DNA from: Medicago truncatula
Lineage: Eukaryota; Streptophyta; Magnoliopsida; Fabales; Fabaceae
Direction of reading: 5' to 3'
DNA: 64,000 nt
Assembly: GCF_003473485.1 (NCBI RefSeq)
Contig: NC_053046.1
Coordinates: 37,099,832 to 37,163,831 of the forward strand
The translations under genes were made by a program, and so were the position numbers. How positions within the stretch are numbered: position 1 is the first letter of the stretch; each line of letters begins with the position of its first letter. A model generated the notes under the pieces. The model did not search any database and was not told the origin of the DNA. It worked only from the letters and a program-made list of their open reading frames with translations. Shown one piece after another: positions 35,202 through 47,593 of this stretch.

Positions 35202-35492
35202 GGGTTAATGGTGCTTTACCCCCTGTAATATATGTTATTTTTTGTTTTCTCTCCTGTAAAATATTTTTTTTGATTTATCCCCTGTAAAATATATTTTTTT
35301 AGAATACCCCCTAATAGGTCATAAAAAAACGACTTTATTTTTTTTTTCATAATTTTTTCGTTTTTTTATGACCTATTAGGGGGGTATTCCAAAAAAAATA
35401 AAAATTTACAGGGGGTAAATCAAAAAAAATATTTTACAGAGGGGAAAACAAAAAATGACCTATATTACAGGGAGATAAAGCATCCTTAACCC
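35202..35492. mobile_element. Foldback MITE with perfect 9-bp target duplication
   Basis: Ends gggttaatggtgctttaccc and, inverted, gggttaaggatgctttatct. Flanks ttaatttaa at 35193-35201 and 35493-35501 are identical, which points to the Mutator superfamily. The arms (tgtaaaatattttttttga, taataggtcataaaaaaacg) pair over most of the 291 bp. Confidence 0.9.
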
Positions 35493-35582
35493 TTAATTTA
35501 ATCTAGTAGTAATGTGATGTCATTTTAATAATTTTTTATTTGAAAAGTTCTTTATAAAGATTAAAAACTGCAATCACATGAA

Positions 35583-35694
35583 CCCATGAACATAGTTCAG
35601 TTGACATTAACTTTGCAGTTTGTAAGGGTTTGGGTTCGAACACTACATTTTCCGTTTAATAACATTAAAATGTGAATTTTGAACGAAAAAAAAA
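35583..35694 (+). mobile_element. tRNA-derived SINE
   Basis: An A-box-like region (catagttcagttgac) and a B box (gggttcgaacactac) are about 35 bases apart, followed by a short body and an 11-base A tail. It would not fold as a functional tRNA. Confidence 0.6.
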
Positions 35695-38185
35695 AAGTTA
35701 AAAACAACAATTACAAAGAAATTAAATTTCAATCAACTATGCCCAGCTATCATTAACGAAAAACTATGCAAACCCAACCAACTACGTAATACTATAGAGT
35801 ATAGACTCAAGAAAAAAATTACAATCAAAGTTTTACTTAATTTCCAAACCAACGCGACCAAATTAGTGGATGGAAACGTAACCACTCCTCATAAAAAATC
35901 TATATATTAATTTACAAAACAGTAAAAGAGGGATTATAAATAATGGATAACAACAATGATTGTTTTTTCCCTAAAAAAAACAATGATCGTTTTTAAGAAC
36001 AACAATAATACTTAGTTTTAATTTTTGCAGCACTTATTCAAAGCATTATTTTTTTCTCGATCTCTTTTACTATCACATTATTCTCTTTTATCTCTTTTTC
36101 TTTCAAGTCTATATACATATCGGATATCTACCAAACATTTTGGTTAGAACATATTCTTATTTTTATTTTTTTTTATAAGTTTTTAGTTTTTTTTTTCTTT
36201 TGAAGAATTATAAGTTTTTAGTTGATATGTCGTTCTTAACATTTTATATGTCCAACTAGTGTGTGCGTCTGTCAGAAACTTCTTTGTTTAGGTGAGAGTG
36301 AAAGTAACGACACAGTTAAGTTTCAAATGATAGCAAAATATTACCTAATACCTAATCACCATCTCCACCTAATTTCCAAAACCAAATTCATTAAAAAAAA
36401 GCTCAAATATATAACCGTACCTATTTTGTTATTCAGTACAATCATTTAAATGAAAAAGGCCAAGTAAAGTGATTATGATAAGCAATCTTCCACACACACA
36501 CTTGGCTTTGAAGCAAAGCAACATATATAAAGCCCTAATAGTATTTCAACTTCTTCTCTCAAAAAAAATAAAATAAAATAGTATTTCAACTTCTGAATCA
36601 CGCACCACCCACCATATATATTTATGTATCTCATATTTCTAACTAAAGTATATGATCATTTATATTTTCATGTTGTTTGTTGGTATAAAAACACAATTAT
36701 ATGTTGAGGGACAAAATGTCTTAACTTGCTTACAACATGTAAGAATGATAGTTTTTCTCCAATTATCATTACCTGGAAAAAATATTTAATGTAAATTATA
36801 AGATGTAAATAAAATTATAGAAAGTATTATAATCATGCTATTATACTTAAATTTATTTATATAATTTCATCTCGCATCTATCACTATGATTCACTTCGAT
36901 AATTTCTAATCAAGTTAAAATAAACACAAATTTTACGAAATGAGAATAGAAAACGGTTTTACAATTACTTCGAGAACATCAATATTCATTCATTCAAATT
37001 GTAAAAATTACATCGATTTAGACCAATACAAATCTCAAAATGCTAAAATTAAAAATGATGAAATCATGAACAAACTCATAACATCCAAGTTTATAGTAAA
37101 AAACGACATAATGCATACAAAACGAGACAACATAAAGGTGTTTGAAATACTCATGTCTCTAGATCAATAATGTTGAAGATGCAAAAGTTATTGCTTGAAT
37201 TTATACTGGACATCAAACGAAGAAAAATCGTCAATTTGAATCGAAGACCACAACAAAACGAAAAATTAAAATACTGCACCAAGACAATGAACACCTACAC
37301 AACAAAATCACAGATAGAACTCAAAAGAAAAACCAAAACTATAAAAGAAGAAGAAAAACAAACAATTTTATAGAGATGATTTTGAACCAAAAACAACCTT
37401 AAATCATCCCTCTTCCAATGATGAAAAGAATGCAGCGGTTAGATTTTTTGTTGGGTACTGAAACATCTTTTTGTTGGGTACTGAAACATCTAAACATCAT
37501 ATAGTTATTCCTTTTTTTATATTAACTTTCTTTGTTTAAATGACATTACATACACATTTCTCTTCTATTTTTCCCCTTAGGCATCTACGATGGTAGGTAT
37601 TTATCCTTATAAGCGAAAGTGCTAAATAGACATTCTCATTGTTGCATAAGAAATATGAGTATTTATAGAGATTTTTTGAAAAAAGAGTATTTATAGAGAT
37701 GTGTACTTTTATAGTGACTCTCTTCAATTATTATTATATTTTAATATTAAAAAAATTAAATGATAATGATATTGAGTATTGTGAAGCCAATTTAATAAAA
37801 ATTCTAGAGGTGTTAATTTGAAGATTTTTTTTTTTTTGGTTACTTTAATTTGAAGATATTAGGTGCTTATTAGTTATAACTTTTAAAAAATTATAAAATT
37901 AGTTATACGTATATGAGGGACCACTTAAGTGCCCAAAAGAGGGAACTCCATTGTGATATCTTATTTTGTAAGGAAATTGATTTTAATAATTTCATTTCCA
38001 TCATCAAAAGACATAAGTTCAATCGTTTCTTGACCTTCCACTTTCTCATAATATACTAGTACATTCTATGATTTTATTTTATTTTATTTTTTCTTCCAAG
38101 TCTTTTAGAGTAAAGTACTAGTTAGTTTGCTATATTAACGTAAATAATAGTGAATTGAGTTGGATTTGGTGAATGCATGCAAATA
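35695..38185. other. Intergenic upstream of the TBL gene
   Basis: A TATA-like catatataaagccc at 36520-36535 is followed by a C/T-rich stretch but no credible ORF. The stretch at about 36955-37400 may be a minus-strand member of the 4895-5255 retroposon family (its inverse has caatttgaatgaatgaatat near the 3' end). Its ORFs of 67 and 76 codons are of low complexity and not called. Nothing else seen. Confidence 0.35.
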
Positions 38186-41100
38186 ATGAAGCCACCATTC
38201 TCACCTTCTTCCATTCTAAGAAGCAAAGGTCGTTTCTCCCCTTACCTTTTCACCCTTCTAGCTTTCATTCTTTTCGTTACTATTCTCTATGGTGAAGATT
38301 TCATGTGCATCTTTGGTGAACAACTCTATAACTACTCTAACCAAGACAAATTCTTCTCCACACCTGGTGAGTCCATTGTTTCAAAAAATCCTACAATTTT
38401 TTTTATTTTATTTTATGTTTTTTGCATCAAAAAGTATAGAGGATATATTCATACCCATAATAGAGTTCGAACCTGCGCACCAACATATTCATAAGATTTT
38501 ATTATTATTAATATCTTAAGATTTCAATATATTATGTTTTTTTTATGGTTTATTTGATGTTTTTGTATTTGGGGGTGAATTATGAAAAAGAGAGGGTGAA
38601 GAAGCAGATCAAGGTGCCATTTGCGGTGGGGAAGACGGAGGAAGGGTGTGATATATTCAGTGGAAGGTGGGTTTGGGACGAGGATACTCGACCGTTGTAC
38701 GAGGAATCAGAGTGTCCGTACATACAACCACAATTGACTTGCCAAGAACATGGGAGACCCGACAAAGATTACCAACATTGGAGGTGGCAACCACACGGTT
38801 GCGATCTTCCTAAGTAAGTGTTTATTTATTTTGTTTACTTCTTATTCAAGTTTGTAGCTATAAAAGATGATTTTTGTGTGACAAAAATGCAGATTCAATG
38901 CTAGCTTGATGCTTGAAACACTCCGTGGAAAGAGGATGATGTTTGTTGGAGACTCTCTCAATCGTGGTCAATATGTTTCTTTTGTGTGCCTTCTCCATCA
39001 ACTCATTCCCGAGGATGCTAAATCCATGGAAACCTTTGATTCACTCACTGTTTTCACAGCAAAGGTAAATCACATGTTATCTCCGATCGAATAAAGATCA
39101 TAGTGATCACTAAAGAAGCAATAAGAGTATTCATGTAGGAGATTAATAAAAGAACGAGATAATAGTACAATAGAGAAAGTAATTTATAAAGAGTGAGTTG
39201 GTCTAACTAACTCTAACTACCTATCAACTAACTCTAGTTGATTCACTTTAATGTAATGATTATAAGCAAAAAAAAAAAAAAAACTTCATACTTATTTTTT
39301 TTTTTGAAGGAAAAAACTTCATACTTATTAAAAAATCATTTAAGTGCAAATAATTTTTCTGATCACATAAAAGAGAACTTGTTCTAGTTATATAGAAGAG
39401 TCCTTATAGAATAAATTATAATACTTGAGGTTTTTTTTTTTTTTGGCGTAAACTAGATATCTTCCGCACGCAACTGCAGAGACTAATTCTCGAACCTTGT
39501 AGAACTTAAATGGACGGCAAATTCTTCTTAAAAGTTTTAACGTTGTTACATGCTCAAAGTTGAGATATATTTTAGAAATGATATTAAATAGAGTAAAAGT
39601 AGTTAATGATAAAAGATTTATAATTAGCCATGGATCATTAGATACAAATTATAGCATATTAACACAATAAAGAAGGAATAAGAGATTGTGTACCTTTAGG
39701 ATTTAGGATTCATGAAGGATAGCTGAAGGATGATAGGGATGACTACCCTCATTCCGTTTAGCATCAGAATGTTCAGAATAGTTTAACCGTCTGATGAATG
39801 ACGTTTAAATAGCTAAACGGCTGAGGGCAGGGACCTCTCATTGGGCTTAGCGAAATGGTCCAACCCATCACAGTCCATTTAGAAAGAATAGTCCAATCAC
39901 ACATATTCATCAACTAATTAGTGCTTAACACAATAATTTATATTATGACATTAACTTATAATAATTGATTATTATCAATCTATAATTGATTAATTAAATA
40001 ATTAATCCAACAGTTGATTTGTTAATATTTGAGACCACTAAATATAATTAATTTTGTGTCTATATTTGAGACAAGATCTAGGAGTTAACTTAATAGTTAT
40101 AACTACATAAAAATATGTACCATTTTGTATTGTTGATTTTCATGTGTTTAATCAGGAATACAATGCAACAATAGAGTTCTATTGGGCACCTTTTCTTCTA
40201 GAATCAAACTCGGACAATGCTGTTGTTCATAGGATATCAGATAGAATTGTAAGAAAAGGTTCAATAAATAAACATGGTAGAAATTGGAAAGGTGTTGACA
40301 TTTTGGTATTCAACACTTATCTTTGGTGGATGACTGGCTTGGAGATGAAAATCTTGTATGTTCCCTCTTTTGCTTAGCCCTTTTCCATTTTTATTATTTG
40401 AAAATTAATTAATATAAAGTAATAATCCCTTTTCAAATTTTTTAGACTTGGATCTTTTGATGATGAAGTAAAAGAGATTGTCACAATTTCTACGGAGGAT
40501 GCTTATCGTATGGCTATGAAAAGTATGCTTAGATGGGTGAGGTTGAACATGAATCCAAAGAAAACTAGAGTCTTCTTCACTAGCATGTCACCTTCTCATG
40601 GAAAGTAAGTATAATTATCTTCTCTTTCTCTAACCATCTCTCATTTCCACACTCTACTCCTTAAAAAAAATTCTCTACAATTTTGAGGATTAAAAAGAGC
40701 AATTAACCTCAAATTAACAAGTAGCATGTACACCCTCTGATCACTATTATAAGCAAAACTTTATTCTTTAAGTTTATTCAATAAATTACGTATGTAGTCT
40801 ATATTATAGACTAAATATATCACTTATTCAATGAACCAAAATGTGATTTTTTGCTTATAACCGTGATCAGAATGTATACATATATTACTATCATAATACA
40901 CCAGTTGTAAGTTCTAATATTTCAACAAATATATGGCAGGAGTATAGATTGGGGAGGTGAACCAGGAGGAAGTTGTTACAATGAAACAACTTTGATTAAT
41001 AATTCAACATATTGGGGTTCTGATTCTAGAAAGAGTATAATGCAAGTGATTGGTGAAGTTTTGAGCAAAACAAAAGTTCCAATTACATTTCTTAACATCA

Positions 41101-41279
41101 CACAACTCTCAAGTTATCGTAAAGATGCACACACTTCAATCTATAAGAAGCAATGGAGCCCTTTAACTAAAGAGCAATTATCTAACCCTGTAAGCTATGC
41201 TGATTGTGTACATTGGTGTTTACCTGGTCTTCAAGATAATTGGAATGAACTTTTGTTTGCTAAGTTGTTTTATCCTTGA
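38186..41279 (+). CDS. TBL33: Trichome birefringence-like (TBL) polysaccharide O-acetyltransferase
   Basis: Six exons join in frame: to 38366, 38591-38813, 38893-39064, 40156-40355, 40446-40604, 40940-41279; about 424 residues, the usual length. Seen: an N-terminal Lys/Arg tail and one membrane anchor (about residues 19-35, [19 protein letters not shown]) as in a type II Golgi protein; the TBL-domain CDIFSGRWV and [20 protein letters not shown]; the catalytic GDS motif (VGDSLNRG, about 154-156); and near the C terminus the DXXH motif (DCVHWCLPG, about 400-403). Known: ESK1/TBL29, TBL3, TBL31-35 acetylate xylan in the Golgi; the catalytic Ser, Asp and His come from these motifs. Start 38186 (MKPPF) is preferred over the in-frame ATG at 38177 because relatives begin MKP. 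TBL33 within the xylan group is from memory; TBL3 or TBL31 are alternatives. Intron 3 (1.09 kb) has a SINE and intron 5 a MITE. Confidence 0.92.
39436..39545 (-). repeat. SINE tail in intron 3 of the TBL gene
   Basis: The reverse complement (attagtctctgcagttgcgt, gcggaagatatctagtttac, and ccatttaagttctacaaggt) matches the body of the SINE-like element at 12930-13110. The T-run at 39430-39443 marks its tail. Confidence 0.5.
40725..40888. mobile_element. Foldback MITE in intron 5 of the TBL gene
   Basis: tgtacaccctctgatcacta and its inverse (gtatacattctgatcacggt) end the element; ttattcaataaattacg and ttcattgaataagtgat are inner inverted partners. The hairpin covers about 160 bp of a 335-bp intron and leaves the splice sites clear. 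Confidence 0.65.
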
Positions 41280-41879
41280 AAATTGTACACAGTTATACAA
41301 ATGTATTGTTGTTCTTTTGGATCATGGACTCTTGGATGTGACACTTTCATTTGTACACGGAAAAATGTATAGCTACGGTCATTAATCTTTGTTTGCAAAG
41401 GGTATATGTGACGATAACAAGGAAGATTCAAATCAAAGAAACAAATGAGGATTTGTGTGTAATGTTAGTAGTTGCTCAAGGAAAGGGAAAAAAAATAAAA
41501 AACAAATATATGAGAAAATTTGATTGATTTTTTCCCCCTTTCCTATAACTGAAATACCAAATTCCAAATTTTTTGTAGTTTTGGTTCTAAAGCTTGATGT
41601 TACCATAATTTTTTTTTATAACATTGAATTATCTATATATTGTAAGGAAAATGCTAACTAGTGTCACAAAGACCCTAATAGTTAAAAAACAAGTATAATG
41701 TGCATATTTCGAAAGCACTAGTTAGTATAACCCTCATTGTTGTTCACGACCATCTTAAACATTATAATTTTTACTAAATGAAGTAAAACAAACTCAAAAT
41801 TAAAGACCTCGATTAGTAACCAAAAAAAAAGACCTCGATTAATTTTGAGAGCCTATGAGTGCTATTGGCCCCCTTCCAC
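41280..41879. other. 3' region of the TBL gene
   Basis: The 3' untranslated region should lie here; no single polyadenylation signal stands out. No other feature. Confidence 0.35.
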
Positions 41880-41985
41880 CCCTTAACAACCGATTTTTTT
41901 TTTGTGGTGTCCTGGGTTTGAACCGTAAACCTTGTATTCTTTATGCATTGTCTTTACCAACTGAGTTAAGCTCACGAGGTCTCTT
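41880..41985 (-). mobile_element. tRNA-derived SINE
   Basis: The minus strand reads gagcttaactcagttggtaa (A box) and, about 38 bases on, ggttcaaacccaggac (B box), then a short poly(A). The head resembles a tRNA but the arms do not pair as a functional one. Confidence 0.6.
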
Positions 41986-42117
41986 AACAACCGACTTTGT
42001 TGTTATCGAATGCTTTCACATGTTTGCATGACCATTTCAATTTGTTGGGCTGCACTCACTTGTCCCATCTACGAAATGGGCCAACACTTAATACCTAACG
42101 TGAGTAGATAGAAAATT

Positions 42118-42361
42118 GCTATTCTCACTTTTATTTTTGCTCATTTTCTTAATTTAGCGTGAGTTAACTCACGCTCGACGCTTTTCAACTTGAGTTAACT
42201 CATGCTGACATTCTTAAAATCGGTTGAACTGACTTAAAAAATAATTGAACCGATCTTAAAAGTGCTAGTGTGAATTAACTTACACTGAAAAATGTCGAGT
42301 GTGAATTAACTCACGCGGAATTAAGGGAATGAGCAATTTTGAAAGGGGAAAGAGCAATTTT
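42118..42361. mobile_element. MITE-like element with nested palindromes
   Basis: Ends aaaattgctattctcacttt and (inverted) gaaaattgctctttcccctt; then tgctcattttcttaattt against tgctcattcccttaattc. Inside lies the perfect palindrome gcgtgagttaactcacgc (42157-42174) and several diverged versions, and an 'aaatcggttgaactgac' inverted pair. 6690-6900 is a shorter relative. Confidence 0.6.
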
Positions 42362-42477
42362 CGAGTAGATATGTTATGGTTAGTTAAATATACCTTGTAA
42401 CTAACTTTTTTGTCTTCTAGCTTAGTTTGTTAGATATGAGACATTATTTGCCATACAAGTAACTGCAGTCTGAAAAA

Positions 42478-42653
42478 TGTTACATAGACACATTTTATTT
42501 CCATACACCCTTGTACACCCCATGCACTAGGAAGAGAAAAGAGGAGAGGAAAGAGAAAGTGTGCTTGTGTGGGATCCACGTAACTACGTGTCAGATTTTT
42601 GTGTGGGTGTCAAATGATGTATTGCCACCTAAGGGTGTCTATGTATCATAACT
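42478..42653. repeat. MITE-like repeat, relative of 4521-4661
   Basis: Ends ttacatagacacattttatt and (inverted) ttatgatacatagacaccct. Interior blocks match the inverse of 4521-4661. Confidence 0.5.
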
Positions 42654-45034
42654 CCTGCAGTCTAGGTGTATAAATGTTACTATGATTACTTCACCAAAAG
42701 AGTTAGAGATGAGTTGAAATAAGTCCAACTTGGTTCGTTAAAAATTAATTCAACATAAAAAACTTGACTCTATATAAGTTCGAACTTGACTTAATTCAAA
42801 CTTACAAAGAAATCAATTAAGGTCAATAACTCGTCTCAATTTAAACTCATGACCAACTCGGCTTAACTCAATAACACAAACCAAATTAACCAAAAGATAA
42901 AAAACAAAAAAAAAAAAATCATATTTCTATAAATTATAAATACATGAAGTCATCAACAATCATATGTTGATGACCAACCTAGTTCATTTTTTACTGAGCT
43001 CATTTTTTTGTCTAGAAGTAATATGATTAGGTCCTCATGAGAACCGTATATATAGGGTGTAGTCATGAATGTTATATTTTAAATGACGTTTATTTGGATT
43101 TCAAAATAATATTTGCAACTCAATACATGATATGATCATTGTGTTCAAAATCATCTTCGAGCATCTTTATTGTTACCTCCAAGTCAATTTTTATTTCATA
43201 GTAAATAAAATAATTATATGAAATTAATTAATTAATAATTATGTGTGCTTGAGTTGAACAAATTAATTTGACTCATAGTTCAACATTGATTCACTTACTT
43301 CAATAAACTAATTATTCAATCGAGTCTTAAATTATTTTTGAGTTTTTTATATTTATCATTCTGAAAAACACTAAAACATTTTTATGTTAAGATTAATTTT
43401 AAAACTCGTTTTTTTATTCAATAAAACATATATGAATGTCATCTTTTTATGTGAGATCTATTTTTAAAATATACGACTCAAATAAATTTCATGTAATAAA
43501 ATAGTGATAGTTAGAGAGTGTTAAAAAAAGTTGTATAAAACACTCCTCCTTTAAAAATAAGAAGTATTGATTCCAAGAGGATGGCATTCTATCACGAGTT
43601 TATCCTTCAAAATTGCTTTATCTTTATCAATTTGTCGGTTTAGTAGAAAAATTCTTGGCTTCCTTTTCCCCAATCAAAGGAAGTATGATATGGCATGATT
43701 TATGTCGTTTATCAAGCTCATCTTTGTGCACAACAACACGTCAATCATTTTATAGCTTTGTGTGCTTGCTGAGAGATGCATTATGAGTATATAAATTGTA
43801 GTAATTGTAAATCATTTTGGGGTCTTGCTAACCTTCACTCAAAAAAAAAAAAAAATTCTTGCTGACCATTGCTCGGAGGTTAATGGTTAAGAAAGCCAAA
43901 AATATCATATTTGCATTAGTTTCAACAACATTTTAACATTTAAAAAGTTAAATTTATCACTTTTCACTATTTTCCAATGTTATATTTCTATTTTTATTCC
44001 CTTATCCAATACCCCAAGAGCAATGATTAGCATTCTCCATCATTTTATATCATTTTTGAGAGGTGTATTGGAGATATGTAATTAAATTTTTTTTTTTTTT
44101 AAGAAATTAAAATGAATTATGTAATTAGATAATAGTTAATTAACATATATTAAAGCTCGATCCTTCAAAAAAAAATTAAAGCTTGATGTAACCACTTTAC
44201 AATGACTTTTATTCATTCAACCAAAAATCAAATTAAATTTTCTCTCCGTTCTCTATTTTTTTTTTAGTCATTCAATTTTGTGATTTGTCTAATATTTATG
44301 ACTTGTAACAAAATATTAGATTTGACATTGCAATTGTTACTTTGATTTGGCATGTGATCTTATAAATTGTACATTATAAAATTTTGATCTACTATATGAC
44401 TCGTAAGTTGCACGCGGGTCTAAAACTAGTTTTTGCAATATAATACAAACTTTAGAATAAACAAAATGAAAAAGGCCCCTATTCATGCCTACTAGGAAAT
44501 CAACTTGAAATTTCATCGACCACTTCCAACCTGTCTATAGGGTGAAGCTAACATTTGTACTATTGTATAATGATAATGATGAATATTATATTAAACACGA
44601 CAAAAATTAGGGAGAATATATATGTTAGTTAAGATTGAAGAGGCAAAGATTCAAGGCAACTTGGTTTTTTTTACGTCTCAAGTTGAGATCATCCAACACA
44701 AGTTGCAAATTCGGTGATTTTTTTGGTTCATATCAACCATAGAAAAGTTTAACGTGACGTCGTAATCCATATTTAAATAATAGTATGGTTTCAATTCCTA
44801 TATCTTTTCTTGACTAATAAGGATTCGTGTATGCCTTATGTCCAGTAAAAGTTAACAGAAGCTTCATAGAAATTTGCAATTACCAATGACCAATGTCTCC
44901 TCTCACGTTAAGGACTGACAAGTAAAACCAAGAAGCAAAGAAATTCACTCTTGCCTTCTGAGTCAATGGAAGACTAACATAAAAGGTAGACCGGCTAGAT
45001 TGTCTTAGATTGTTTGGAGTGCATTTTCAAGAGT
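42654..45034. other. Intergenic, nothing recognised
   Basis: About 2.4 kb of AT-rich sequence with poly(A)/poly(T) runs. No ORF of note, no terminal repeats with target duplications, no RNA gene. Confidence 0.35.
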
Positions 45035-45369
45035 CTCAGATCGGATAGATAAAAGTGTTTGATGTGGTATTTAAGGTTAGCGGATAATTTTTTTGGGTTA
45101 GACTCTACTCATGGGTTTAAACCTTAACAATTGGTACTCTCGTAGTGAGCTGGATCAGGGAAATGGCTACTTATAAGTTGGATTAAAGTGCTCCAACGAA
45201 CACTGATAGGTGAGAGAAGCCTCCAAAAAAGAAAGGGCTACTATCGGGTTAATGTCGGTAGAGTGAAAGTCGTCGTGGATGTCAGCTTTTTAAAGACATG
45301 ACAATGTTAGAAGTCCCGCATCAGGTAGATTAGGAGTCCAACATTAAGTAGATAAAATTGTTTGATGTG
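45035..45369. repeat. LTR-like scraps
   Basis: Two related phrases, cggatagataaaagtgtttg-atgtggta (45038) and aagtagataaaattgtttg-atgtggta (45345), plus tgttagaagtcccgcatcag, resemble LTR start sequence. No complete LTR can be drawn. Confidence 0.3.
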
Positions 45370-45672
45370 GTAGAAGCATTGTGCTTAGCAAGTCAATCCG
45401 CACACTCGTTGCCTTGACAGAAGGTGAAAAATAACAATTCAATTTCGATGATGCAATTGGGCAATCTGACTAATCAAAGGAGCATATGGATGATGATGTT
45501 GGGCATCCAACATGATTAGATCAAGAGTCATCCAAGAATATGATTCAAGAATAATGTTCATGTGTCCCGCATCATACGCAATACAAAGGTCTTGAAAAAT
45601 GACATGCAATTCGGCCGTCAAACAAGAAGTAATACCACAAAAACCAGAAAAAACGCAACAACCAATCATCAT
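45370..45672 (-). pseudogene. LINE RNase H domain fragment
   Basis: The minus strand reads VFSGFCGITSCLTAELHVIF, QDLCIAYDAGHMNIILESYS, then HHHPYAPLISQIAQL; after a frame change it reads FFTFCQGNECAD, a stop and LAKHNA. This is the plant LINE reverse-transcriptase-like RNase H order: AEL (catalytic Glu), E.YS (normally E.DS, the Asp being replaced by Tyr), and the closing 'GN..AD.LAK' segment. Stop and frame shift show it is dead. Confidence 0.75.
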
Positions 45673-47593
45673 TATTATTTCTTATAATTATTATTGAGAG
45701 ATCCTAACTTAATAATATTATACTTATTGTGTTATGTTTCTCCAAATAAAATGAGAAATTTAAGTTTTTGTTGTCCCACATAAGTAATTTAAATCACACC
45801 ACACACAAAATCACTCTTTCTTAAAAAAATTGTTACAAAGTTACACATCTAACCATTGTTCTCAAAATCAAGATTTTGCTTCTGATAGAAAGAGGATATC
45901 AAAATTGAAAATTGTAAAATCAAAATCGAGGATTTTATTAAACTACATTTATAGGATCCATACAAGATAGAAAATTCGGAAAATCGCAATTGAAGGATTC
46001 TACCTAAATGACTTAAAGTTAAAACATAGATGATACATCAAATCATACACATACCAATTCTATGGATAAACCCTCATCATATTGACACCTTCATCTTTAT
46101 CAATTTCATTATTTCATCCATCATCACGCATCATTTCCATTTTCACCTTCATTGTCTCTTTCTTATCGAACAAAATAAGAGTTTGACGAAGACGGTGACA
46201 GATGATGGCAACAAAATGGAAACGATTGAAACTGAACTCAAAATTGACCATTAAAAAAAAAAAAATAAAAAGGTCTTACTAACGAGTGTCCTAAGGGCAG
46301 TCATTAAGGATACTCAATCAAGAAACTATTCATTGGAAAAACTTAATATTTCAATTTTCGATGCATAGAATTCACAAATTTCTATAAACCCTTACTATTT
46401 AAAGTTCCGATAGAGTGCCCTTAAGGCACACATTATCATTTTCCATTAAAAAAATGCCTAGAATCCTTCACAATCGTGTAAAAACCTACGATTTTCCAAC
46501 GATTTCATGTGATTTTGTTGGGACCTTACCACAATTTTGCATTTTTTTTTATTCTACTATCGATTGGATTGAAGAGGGTGAGCAAAATCACAATACCATA
46601 TAATTTTGCAATTTTGATCGCGATTTTGACAACTATGCACCTAACCATTATAGGTATGATGCGGAGATTATGAAACTATGATGGCAAAGTTCTTTTTTTT
46701 TTTTTTTTGAGAGATATGATGGCAAAGTTTGTTAATATGCGATTATATTAAATATATAATTAAGTTTTAAAAGATAATCTTAAATCAAAATCGGTTTCAT
46801 TCTCGAGCAATCAAACATGTCAAAATTAATTTTACATTTTTAAAATGAATTTTAGCTCGTTCAAAATTATAACAAAACATACACCAAATTTTACAAGTAA
46901 TGCAAGTATGCGAATAAGCTCTCACTTCATTTCAAAACTAACCAAAGTTACAAGAAAAGGAGGAATAACATGAATACATATGACTGTCAAGGGAGTCAAG
47001 AAGTGATCTGTTAATTAAAATATTAATCAACCTATTTTCTACAAATCAAAAAATAAAAGAACACTAATGACCATTCATCTAGTGCAAATGAAAACACCAG
47101 CTTTCATCATTCCTAATGAATGGTAAAATATAAATATAAAAGAAGATAGAAAGAAGGGAAAAAAAACTACATAATAGAACTCCATATATACCAACATTAT
47201 ATCAAGTATCAACACATGATATAACATCATATATAGTACATTAATTCCACCATTGCAGTTTTCTCTAATCTTCCCCAAAATAACCTATTGATTTATCTAC
47301 CCAACCCACCCCCAATTTCCAATACAGGCTTACAGTATCAACATAATTACATATGGATCCTGATCTGAAACCTGTATTTGAAACAAAAAAACTCAAAATA
47401 AAAAATAAAAAAACTATCTTTTCCCATCTCTGATATTCTCGCGCACCCTATACGGATTATAAAATCCGGAAAAAATGGAGAGTTTTAAAGGGTGTTTTAC
47501 ACTTTTCGAATTATATTATCCGAAATTTGAAGGATGCGCGAAAAATCAGTAAGATGGAAAACGAAAACATAGAAGAGAGCTTCTTTCATTTCT
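45673..47593. other. Intergenic downstream of the PYL gene
   Basis: AT-rich, with A and T runs. The part at about 46745-46895 (caatcaaacatgtcaaaatt ... acaaaacatacacc) resembles one end of the MITE family at 56329-56592. No gene. Confidence 0.35.

Noticed and set aside
36520..36600. TATA-like box with a C/T-rich stretch and no ORF
   Set aside because: Could be a promoter of a non-coding RNA, but nothing downstream supports it; such strings are frequent in AT-rich DNA.
36940..37373. Two adjacent Lys/Asn-rich ORFs
   Set aside because: They lie in what may be a minus-strand retroposon copy and have low-complexity composition.
38177..38185. Upstream in-frame ATG of the TBL gene
   Set aside because: It adds only three residues; the second ATG gives the usual family start (MKPP).
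41890..41985. Possible tRNA gene on the minus strand
   Set aside because: A and B boxes are present but the arms do not pair and a poly(A) follows, so it is called a SINE.
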